DNA of 7,404 nucleotides, taken from NCBI GenBank assembly GCA_007126995.1, contig SLAD01000322.1, forward strand, positions 1-7,404, in the 5' to 3' direction. Source of the DNA: Kiritimatiellia bacterium (lineage in GTDB: Bacteria; Verrucomicrobiota; Kiritimatiellia; SLAD01). Every line of letters begins with the position of its first letter. The first letter of the stretch is position 1. The translations under genes were made by a program, and so were the position numbers. This document shows, one piece after another, positions 1 through 5,479 of the stretch. Under the pieces are notes generated by a model. It saw only the letters and a program-made list of their open reading frames with translations. It was not told where the DNA came from and searched no databases.

Positions 1-1
1 G

Positions 2-664
2 TTCTGTCTCGGACAGATCCTGCTGGCCTGCAAAGGTTATTTTCGCAACACGCATGACTGCCGCACCCCGGCACACAACATCAATCGCACTGCCTTTCGC
101 GGACCCGGCGCATACGGCGAAACCGTGGCCCTGATCGGCGCCGGCCAGATTGGCCGCAAGCTGATCGAGCTGATGAAGCCCTTCCATCTGCGCTTGCTGG
201 TTGTGGACCCGTATCTTTCGGAAACGGAGGCGCAGGAACTGGGCGTCACACGGGCCAGCTTGGAGGAAGCCTTTGCCCAGGCGTATATCGTCAGCAATCA
301 TCTCCCGAACCTGCCCGACCTCGAGCGCGTTTTAGACGGAAAATTGTTCAGCGCCATGCGGCCCGATGCCACGTTTATCAATACGGGCCGGGGACAACAG
401 GTAAACGAGGAAGAACTGATTGAGGTGTTGAGACAACGGCCGGACCTGATGGCCCTGCTGGACGTCACGTTTCCCGAACCCAGCCCCGCGGATTCACCAT
501 TCTACACACTGCCGAATGTGCTGTTGAGCAGTCACCTCGCCGGCGCCCACGATGACGAATGGTTGCGCATGGCCGACACGGTCATCGAGGAATTCGTCCG
601 CTGGCAAAACGGCGATCCCCTGCGCCACGCGGTTAACCTCGACACGCTCGATCGAATGGCGTGA
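2..664 (+). CDS. D-isomer-specific 2-hydroxyacid dehydrogenase, C-terminal part (5' end off window)
   Basis: The reading frame is open from the left edge, so the start codon lies outside; about 220 residues are visible. The family (2-Hacid_dh_C, PF02826) reduces 2-keto acids or oxidises D-2-hydroxy acids with NAD(P)H in the cytoplasm. The Rossmann glycine motif GAGQIG is at 137-154. It is followed by VVDPY, whose acidic residue at the end of strand 2 suggests NAD rather than NADP. The catalytic triad is recognisable: Arg in NTGRG (389-391), Glu in FPEP (476-478) and His in SSHLAG (533-535). The gene ends with TGA at 662-664 and faces the regulator tail to tail. The substrate cannot be told from this part. 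Nothing ties it to the methyltransferase operon beyond proximity. A GTG at 125 is inside the Rossmann fold and is not the start. Confidence 0.9.
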   Translation, partial: FCLGQILLACKGYFRNTHDCRTPAHNINRTAFRGPGAYGETVALIGAGQIGRKLIELMKPFHLRLLVVDPYLSETEAQELGVTRASLEEAFAQAYIVSNHLPNLPDLERVLDGKLFSAMRPDATFINTGRGQQVNEEELIEVLRQRPDLMALLDVTFPEPSPADSPFYTLPNVLLSSHLAGAHDDEWLRMADTVIEEFVRWQNGDPLRHAVNLDTLDRMA

Positions 665-677
665 TACGGCTTTTTTT
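658..677 (+). terminator. possible weak intrinsic terminator after the dehydrogenase
   Basis: A short stem GGCGT (658-662) / ACGGC (666-670) with a 3-nt loop and one G-G mismatch is followed directly by seven T (671-677). It overlaps the dehydrogenase stop codon and ends at the stop of the convergent regulator gene. The stem is short, so the call is tentative. On the opposite strand there is no equivalent T-tract for the regulator. Confidence 0.25.
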
Positions 678-1894
678 CAGGCGCGGGCCGACGCACGAGT
701 CAGGCGTCGATGGCGCGCGGGCGTAATGCCGGTGTATGTACGGAATTGCCGCGTGAAGTAACTCTGGTCATAGAATCCCACCTCAACGGCGATCTCGGCC
801 AAGTCCATCGACGTCTCCTCCAGTAAGCGGCGAGCCTCCTTGACGCGCAAATAGTGAATATGCCGCTTCAACGACTTTCCGGTTTGTTCTTTGATTAAAT
901 GCGCGATGCGATACGTACTCAACCCGGTTTCCCGCGCAACATCGTCCAGCGTAAGCGCATCCCGGTAATGCAAGGAAACATAGTGCATCGCACGAGCCAC
1001 ATGTTGGTTCGACTTGCCGTAACCGATCGCGTAGATCTGATCCATGAAATCATCCAACGCCTGTCGCAGCACCGCCGCCAGCGTCTCGAAGTCCTCCACC
1101 TCAATGATGCGCGCCATCCACGCGTGGTTCTTCTCCATGATCGGCTCCAACTCCGGACTATCCTCCACAGCCCGGCGCACCAAGTACCCCATCAACTCAA
1201 TCATCAAGGCACGAATCACCGTGAGATTCGCCGAGCGCAAAAAAACGCGCCCCAGCATTTGATTCAAAATGCGCCGCGCGCCTTTCTTGTCCCCCGCGCG
1301 GATTAAGGACAACAACAATTGCTCCTCATCCATCGAGGAGGTCCTATCGTCCGCACGTTTGCGGCGATGAATCTCCTCGGCGATCTGCCGCTGCTGTAGA
1401 CTGCGCTCGCGCTGCTCGTCCAACAAAGTCGGCTTCAACCCCGACACATCGTAGACCAAACGATAGAGGTACTCCGCCGCCTCGCGGCAGCGGGACGGCG
1501 GCCATACCGGCAATGAGCCGAGATATTCGCGCGCCCGGCCAACGGTGGCGCCGTGTTGCACCAAATGCTCGATCGACTCCTGCCCATCGTCCCCCGCCTC
1601 CTCCGTGAGCACCTCACCGCCGATCACGCCGCCGATCAAACGATATCCATCCACCACCGGCACCATCCAGGACGTCACGCCCGGGGTCACAAAAAATAGA
1701 TATGAATCGCCCCATCGAACTGATTCCTGCAACGCATGAACCCGCGCGCGCTTCACCATGGCTAAGCGATCCACGACGCCCACAGCGCTATCCAGCAATG
1801 CCCCGTCCGCATCGACAAAACGCAACCGCACCCCATACCGCGCACGATAATCCCGCGCGATCAGCGATTGCGCCCGCTTTGACAATTTAATCAT
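677..1894 (-). CDS. PocR-domain AraC-family transcriptional regulator
   Basis: This 405-residue cytoplasmic regulator has three parts. Residues about 5-150 resemble the PocR sensory domain (PF10114), with the core WGDSYLFFVTPGVTSWMVPV followed by GYRLIGGVIGGE. A charged, probably helical linker spans about 155-195. The C-terminal AraC-type double helix-turn-helix lies at about 296-398: first HTH LTLDDVARETGLS (314-326), second DLAEIAVEVGFYDQSYFTRQF (364-384, split by the canonical glycine-phenylalanine), then GITPARHRR. PocR domains are known or predicted to bind small molecules such as diols and simple C1/C2 compounds, and are common beside corrinoid methyltransferase genes. The gene is divergent from the operon and shares its control region, so it is most likely the operon's ligand-responsive activator (inference). 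The start ATG at 1894 has a weak upstream GGTGGA on the minus strand. Confidence 0.88.
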   Translation of the reverse strand: MIKLSKRAQSLIARDYRARYGVRLRFVDADGALLDSAVGVVDRLAMVKRARVHALQESVRWGDSYLFFVTPGVTSWMVPVVDGYRLIGGVIGGEVLTEEAGDDGQESIEHLVQHGATVGRAREYLGSLPVWPPSRCREAAEYLYRLVYDVSGLKPTLLDEQRERSLQQRQIAEEIHRRKRADDRTSSMDEEQLLLSLIRAGDKKGARRILNQMLGRVFLRSANLTVIRALMIELMGYLVRRAVEDSPELEPIMEKNHAWMARIIEVEDFETLAAVLRQALDDFMDQIYAIGYGKSNQHVARAMHYVSLHYRDALTLDDVARETGLSTYRIAHLIKEQTGKSLKRHIHYLRVKEARRLLEETSMDLAEIAVEVGFYDQSYFTRQFRTYTGITPARHRRLTRASARA

Positions 1895-1912
1895 ACCACA
1901 TCCACCAGTTTA

Positions 1913-1938
1913 GGCGATATTATGGCATTAAAATCGCC
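1913..1938. promoter_or_regulatory. imperfect inverted repeat, candidate operator of the PocR-AraC regulator
   Basis: Arms GGCGATATTA (1913-1922) and TAAAATCGCC (1929-1938) match at 9 of 10 positions around a 6-nt spacer; the outer 6 bp are perfect. The centre (1925.5) lies about 40 bp before the start site predicted from the plus-strand -10-like hexamer at 1953-1958. That is the usual place for an activator contacting RNA polymerase. For the regulator's own promoter the repeat would sit just downstream of the start, allowing autorepression. Function is inferred; AraC proteins often bind direct rather than inverted repeats. Confidence 0.45.
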
Positions 1939-1950
1939 CAATGCAGCAAT

Positions 1951-1956
1951 ATTATA
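1951..1956 (-). promoter_or_regulatory. candidate -10 element for the regulator gene
   Basis: The minus strand reads TATAAT here, a perfect sigma-70 -10 hexamer 57 nt upstream of the regulator start codon, in the AT-rich part of the divergent region. No convincing -35 hexamer is found at 16-18 nt spacing, where the minus strand reads AGGAGG. The call therefore rests on the -10 match and position only. Confidence 0.35.
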
Positions 1957-1958
1957 CT
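1953..1958 (+). promoter_or_regulatory. candidate -10 element for the methyltransferase operon
   Basis: TATACT differs from the sigma-70 -10 consensus at one position and would start transcription near 1965, about 91 nt before the mtaC start. There is no recognisable -35 at 16-18 nt; instead the right half of the inverted repeat occupies that place. This is what an activator-dependent promoter would look like. It overlaps the candidate regulator -10 on the other strand, so the two promoters could compete. Confidence 0.35.
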
Positions 1959-1969
1959 ATTTTTCAGCC

Positions 1970-2055
1970 GCTACCTCCTATCCCGCAACGGGGTGAATAC
2001 ATCATGATATGCGGCATCATCAGATTCAGTTAACCATTCAATCCGGAGGTGTAGT
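1970..2055 (+). promoter_or_regulatory. structured 5' leader with possible sequestration of the mtaC ribosome binding site
   Basis: CTACCTCC (1971-1978) can pair with GGAG (2045-2048) plus GTAG (2051-2054) with a 2-nt bulge. Alternatively ACCTCC (1973-1978) pairs without interruption with the Shine-Dalgarno GGAGGT (2045-2050). Between the two arms lie small local hairpins: TCCCG/CGGGG at 1981-1993, ATGAT/ATCAT at 2004-2020, and GATT/AATC at 2023-2043. The result is a possible multibranched fold closed by an SD/anti-SD stem. It matches no riboswitch I recognise and has no cobalamin-riboswitch hallmarks. It is seen only as base complementarity; conservation was not testable here. Confidence 0.3.
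2045..2050 (+). promoter_or_regulatory. strong ribosome binding site of mtaC
   Basis: GGAGGT stands 5 nt before ATG at 2056. It fixes the start of the corrinoid protein, whose N-terminus (MPRIDEIYEAV) fits the family without extension. Confidence 0.85.
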
Positions 2056-2682
2056 ATGCCGAGAATCGATGAAATCTATGAGGCCGTTAGCAAGGGGAAC
2101 CGAAAGGTTGTGGCCGAAAAAGTGCAGGCGTTCGTCGACGCAGATGGCGACGTGGTGGATTTGCTGAATGAAACCATGATCCCCGCCATGCGCGACATCG
2201 GCGACAAGTTCTCCCGCAACGAGGTCTATGTCCCCGAAATGCTCATCGCGGCGCGCGCCATGCAAGCCGGATTGAACATCATTGAGCCGTTGCTGGCTGC
2301 CAAAGGTCACAAGGCCCGGGCGCGCGTCGCAATCGGAACAGTGAAAGGCGACCTACACGACATCGGCAAAAACCTGGTGGCAATGATGCTCAAGGGCGCG
2401 GGCTACGAGGTCGACGACCTGGGCGTGGATTGTCCCGTGGAGAAATACGAAGAGGCCGTCCAGAATGGCGCCAGTGTGATCTGCTTGAGCGCGCTGTTGA
2501 CGACGACCATGCCGTACATGAAGCAAGTGGTCGACCACTTCAAGGGCCGCGATGACGTGAAGATTCTCATCGGCGGGGCCCCGGTGACCAAAGAATACGC
2601 CAACGAGATCGGCGCGCAAGGCTACGGATCGGACGCCAATGACGCCGTACGCGCCCTCGAGCAGATACTGTCCGCTGCGTGA
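2056..2682 (+). CDS. mtaC: corrinoid protein of the methanol methyltransferase system (MtaC/MtbC/MttC family)
   Basis: This is a 208-residue cytoplasmic corrinoid shuttle protein, the normal size for the MtaC/MtbC/MttC family. Residues about 1-85 form the helical cap-type domain (B12-binding_2), including IPAMRDIGDKFSRNEVYVPEM at 42-62. Residues about 88-206 form the Rossmann-like cobalamin-binding domain. The base-off/His-on signature DLHDIG is at 99-104, with His101 the predicted lower ligand of cobalt. The SxL motif is S145-A-L147 and the GG phosphate-contact motif is at 173-174. Family knowledge says it accepts a methyl group as methyl-Co(III) and cycles through Co(I). It is the first gene of the operon. 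The call as MtaC rather than MtbC, MttC or a glycine-betaine-type homologue rests mainly on the mtaB gene in the same operon. Confidence 0.93.
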   Translation: MPRIDEIYEAVSKGNRKVVAEKVQAFVDADGDVVDLLNETMIPAMRDIGDKFSRNEVYVPEMLIAARAMQAGLNIIEPLLAAKGHKARARVAIGTVKGDLHDIGKNLVAMMLKGAGYEVDDLGVDCPVEKYEEAVQNGASVICLSALLTTTMPYMKQVVDHFKGRDDVKILIGGAPVTKEYANEIGAQGYGSDANDAVRALEQILSAA

Positions 2683-2691
2683 TGTGACTTC

Positions 2692-4395
2692 ATGCCCCTG
2701 ACCCTCCATACGGATACCGGCGCGCATAACGCCGCGTGGAGGTCGGACGAGAAATTGACTGAAGCGGCCGCCGCCGCCGGCATTGCGCTAAACACGCGAT
2801 GCGCCGGAAACGGTGTGTGCGGCGGCTGTGCGGTCAAGCTCGGGCCGGGCCGGTACCGTGTGAATGGGCGCCCCGTCACCGTTGAAGAAGGAAGCTACCA
2901 AACCGCGCTCGCCTGCCAAACGGATGTTTTGGAAGACGGCGCCCAGGTGACCTTCCCGCGCACGTCCGTGCTGGAACGGGAGGCGGTGATCGATGACGCC
3001 TTCTCCCTGCCCCACTTGGCCAAGCGGCGTGACGCCGCCGCGCCGCATCCGGATGTGAAACCGGGCGCAACCGGACTGGCGGTGGACATCGGGACCACAA
3101 CCGTGGCCGTGCTCCTTATCGACCTGACAACGGGCGACGTTTTGGCCAAGGCCTCAATGTACAACCAGCAAATTCGCAAGGCGGACGACGTGGCTTCCCG
3201 AATCTCCTACGGCCGCAGCGAGAGGGAGATTGCAGAGCTACAAGCGCTTGTCGCCAAGGAGACCATCGACCCGCTTGCTTCGCGATGCTGCGCCGAGGCC
3301 CGCCGCAATCCGGAAGAGATCACGCGCGTCATGGTCTCGGGCAATACTGTCATGACCCACCTGTTCTTCGGTTTGTCGCCCGCAAGTATCGGCGTCCTAC
3401 CTTTCACGCCGTTGACACGCGTCTACGAGCCGGTCAGCGCCCCGGAGCTGGGCCTGTTCACCGCACCGGACGCTATCGCGGAAGCCGTGCCGTCCATCGC
3501 CGGCTATGTCGGGGGTGATATCGTGTCCGATATCTACCTCACCGGCTTGCACGAACCGAGTGAAGCCACGCTGATGATCGACGTCGGCACCAACGGCGAA
3601 ATGGTGTTCCGGGACGGTGACCGCATAGCGGCGTGCGCCACCGCCGCCGGTCCCGCGTTTGAGGGCTATGGGCTGGCCCACGGCTGTCGCGCGGCCACGG
3701 GAGCCATAGAGCGTATTACATTCGACGACGCACTCAACATGCAGGTCAAGGTCATTGGCCATGTCAAACCAACCGGCCTGTGCGGCAGCGCGATCATTGA
3801 TTTCATCGCCGACGGATTGCGCTGCGGGTTAATCAATGAAATGGGCCGCTACGACATCGACCAGCTCAAATCGTCCGGACGCTACCTGTTCGATTCCGCG
3901 CTCTGCGGCGACTCGCAAGCCTGCATCATCGTGCCGGCCGATGAAGTCGGCATTCAAGGCCCGATCTTCGTCACTGAACAGGATATCGCTCAAGTCCTCA
4001 AAGCCAAAGCCGCGATCTATGCCGGCCTGACCACCATGCTGGAAACGCTGGGAATCACACCGCGCATGCTGCGGCGCATCTATCTGGCCGGCGGTTTCGC
4101 GCGGCACATCTCGCTAGTCAACGCCGTCACCATCGGCCTCTTTCCCGATATCCCGCTGGACCGTTACGAGATCGTCGGCAACGGCTCCCTCGCCGGCGCG
4201 TATCTGGCCTTACTCGATACCCGCGTCACCCCGGCGTTCCAACGCATTATTGATCAACCCGAGGTCGTCGAGCTGAATTTGATCCCCACCTTCGAATCCA
4301 ATTTCATCGACGCCCTCGCGCTGCCCCATCTTAACGAATCCCTATTTCCAAGCGTTAACCCCAAGACCACCACTGCACAAGGAATCAGTACATGA
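2692..4395 (+). CDS. RACo-like reductive activator of corrinoid protein (2Fe-2S ferredoxin + ASKHA ATPase)
   Basis: This 567-residue protein has an N-terminal plant-type 2Fe-2S ferredoxin domain with Cys37, Cys43, Cys46 and Cys75 (C-x5-C-x2-C-xn-C). A linker follows, then an ASKHA-type ATPase/DUF4445 region. The phosphate-1 motif is near 130-147 (VDIGTTTVAVLLIDLTTG), phosphate-2 is near 296-304 (IDVGTNGEM), and the adenosine motif is YLAGGFARHI at 464-473. RACo proteins restore Co(II) corrinoids to active Co(I), coupling low-potential reduction to ATP hydrolysis. The gene begins 9 nt after the mtaC stop. An in-frame TGA precedes it and there is no good Shine-Dalgarno site, so translation is probably coupled to mtaC. 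It is somewhat shorter than the roughly 630-residue acetogen RACo. It ends with ATGA, shared with the next gene. It probably serves the MtaC encoded beside it. Confidence 0.93.
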   Translation: MPLTLHTDTGAHNAAWRSDEKLTEAAAAAGIALNTRCAGNGVCGGCAVKLGPGRYRVNGRPVTVEEGSYQTALACQTDVLEDGAQVTFPRTSVLEREAVIDDAFSLPHLAKRRDAAAPHPDVKPGATGLAVDIGTTTVAVLLIDLTTGDVLAKASMYNQQIRKADDVASRISYGRSEREIAELQALVAKETIDPLASRCCAEARRNPEEITRVMVSGNTVMTHLFFGLSPASIGVLPFTPLTRVYEPVSAPELGLFTAPDAIAEAVPSIAGYVGGDIVSDIYLTGLHEPSEATLMIDVGTNGEMVFRDGDRIAACATAAGPAFEGYGLAHGCRAATGAIERITFDDALNMQVKVIGHVKPTGLCGSAIIDFIADGLRCGLINEMGRYDIDQLKSSGRYLFDSALCGDSQACIIVPADEVGIQGPIFVTEQDIAQVLKAKAAIYAGLTTMLETLGITPRMLRRIYLAGGFARHISLVNAVTIGLFPDIPLDRYEIVGNGSLAGAYLALLDTRVTPAFQRIIDQPEVVELNLIPTFESNFIDALALPHLNESLFPSVNPKTTTAQGIST

Positions 4396-5444
4396 AGCGA
4401 ACGTTCTACCTCGATCTAGCCCACTCCAGACTCCGCATGCCCATCGGCACCCACTTGGTGTTGGCCGAACAACCGGATCACGATGCCTGCCTCGAGGACG
4501 GCGAAAAGCTGGGTCAGGTGATGATTGAAACCGCGCGCCGCTTCAAGACCCCGTTGGCCTTTCCATTGATGGACCTGATGGTGGAAAAGCAGCAGATGCT
4601 CTCCATGCTGGATATCCCCGCCGACCAAGCCGACACCTTCCACTTCTCCCCCGGCCCGGATCCCGACGCCCTCGACCGCGTGCGCGCGGCCATCAGCCGC
4701 CCGGTCATTCCCCGTCTGGCCGTCTATGCCGATGCCATACGCCATGTCGCGAAGGAGCCGGACATTCTGCCCCTCGGCATGGCCATCGGGCCCTTTTCGT
4801 TGATGACCAAGCTGCTCGCCGACCCCATCACCGGCTTGTATCTCGCCGGTACCGGGCTCACCCGGGACGAGGATGAAGAGGTGGCCGCCATCGAGGATTG
4901 TGTCGCGCTGGCCACCGAAGTCATCGAACGCTCCCTGAAACTCCAACTGGAAGCGGGCGCCAAGGCCATTTGCCTGTGCGAACCAGCCGCCAACCTCGTC
5001 TACCTGTCCCCGCACCAGCTCGCCCAAGGGGCCGACACTTTTGAGCGCTTTGTGATGCAACCCAACCAGCGCCTACGCCAGGTGTTGGCTGACCACGATG
5101 CCGACTTGATATTCCACGATTGTGGCGAACTGACCGACGATATGGTGCGCGCCTTCTGCACCCTCAACCCGTCGATCTTGAGTCTGGGCAGTTCGCGCCA
5201 GCTCTGGCAAGACGCCGCCATCGTCCCGAACGATATCGTGCTGTTCGGCAATCTGCCGACCAAGAAGTTCTACTCCGATGCGGAGCTGCCGGTACCGGTG
5301 GTCGAGCAAATGACCCGCGACCTCGCCACTCGCATGGCCGAAACGGAACACCCTTTCATCCTCGGAAGCGAGTGCGACGTGCTCAGCGTGCCCGGTCGCG
5401 AGCAGGCCATTATGGAAAAGGTGATGGCCTTTCTCGCCGCCTGA
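4392..5444 (+). CDS. uroporphyrinogen decarboxylase-family methyltransferase, MtaA-like (methylcobalamin to C1 carrier)
   Basis: This 350-residue cytoplasmic protein of the UroD/MtaA/CmuA superfamily (PF01208) matches the length of MtaA. It carries the zinc motif of the methyltransferase branch, H-x-C-x(n)-C: His242, Cys244 (in FHDCGE) and Cys328 (in LGSECDV). These ligands activate the thiol of coenzyme M in archaeal MtaA and are absent from true heme-pathway UroD. Further family landmarks are GPFSLMTKLL (133-142) and CEPAANLVYLSP (196-207). It overlaps the RACo stop by 4 nt (ATGA) and has an AAGGA site 8 nt before the start. In a bacterial operon with MtaB and MtaC the likely methyl acceptor is tetrahydrofolate rather than coenzyme M. 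That is inference, and the protein could instead be a methyltransferase with another acceptor. Confidence 0.85.
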   Translation: MKRTFYLDLAHSRLRMPIGTHLVLAEQPDHDACLEDGEKLGQVMIETARRFKTPLAFPLMDLMVEKQQMLSMLDIPADQADTFHFSPGPDPDALDRVRAAISRPVIPRLAVYADAIRHVAKEPDILPLGMAIGPFSLMTKLLADPITGLYLAGTGLTRDEDEEVAAIEDCVALATEVIERSLKLQLEAGAKAICLCEPAANLVYLSPHQLAQGADTFERFVMQPNQRLRQVLADHDADLIFHDCGELTDDMVRAFCTLNPSILSLGSSRQLWQDAAIVPNDIVLFGNLPTKKFYSDAELPVPVVEQMTRDLATRMAETEHPFILGSECDVLSVPGREQAIMEKVMAFLAA

Positions 5445-5466
5445 ATCTGTCAACCAACCAAGCAAC

Positions 5467-5473
5467 AAGGAGG
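5467..5473 (+). promoter_or_regulatory. strong ribosome binding site that sets the mtaB start
   Basis: AAGGAGG stands 6 nt before ATG at 5480. The same frame stays open upstream inside the preceding gene (back to 5120), but this site and the match of the N-terminus to MtaB proteins place the start at 5480. With the 35-nt gap after the previous gene, it also suggests mtaB is translated independently and strongly. Confidence 0.88.
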
Positions 5474-5479
5474 AAAGCC

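Noticed and set aside
125..127. GTG as start of the dehydrogenase
   Set aside because: It lies inside the Rossmann fold just before GAGQIG, and the frame continues open to the left edge with family-like sequence.
899..1306. Plus-strand open frame of 135 codons opposite the regulator
   Set aside because: It is antisense to the conserved HTH and linker region of the PocR-AraC gene; the Arg/His-rich translation looks like a shadow.
1973..1979. AGGAGGT on the minus strand as a ribosome binding site
   Set aside because: No ATG, GTG or TTG follows at a usable distance on that strand. The regulator start at 1894 is about 80 nt away.
1895..2055. Cobalamin riboswitch upstream of the corrinoid operon
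   Set aside because: The region is too short and I see no B12-box or the conserved core. The leader complementarity is reported separately as an unclassified structure.
2353..2727. Minus-strand open frame over the corrinoid protein gene, and similar ones at 2038-2310, 3397-3762 and 5073-5504
   Set aside because: They are antisense shadows of conserved genes, with no recognisable domains.
4416..5060. Long open frame of 214 codons on the minus strand inside the MtaA-like gene
   Set aside because: It is fully antisense to a well-recognised protein, has a low-complexity Gly/Val/Gln/His-rich translation matching no family I know, and has no ribosome binding site. Such frames are common opposite GC-rich genes.
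5120..5479. Upstream in-frame extension of mtaB to 5120
   Set aside because: The extension overlaps the MtaA-like gene out of frame and its translation is Arg-rich nonsense. The strong AAGGAGG and the MtaB-like N-terminus put the start at 5480.
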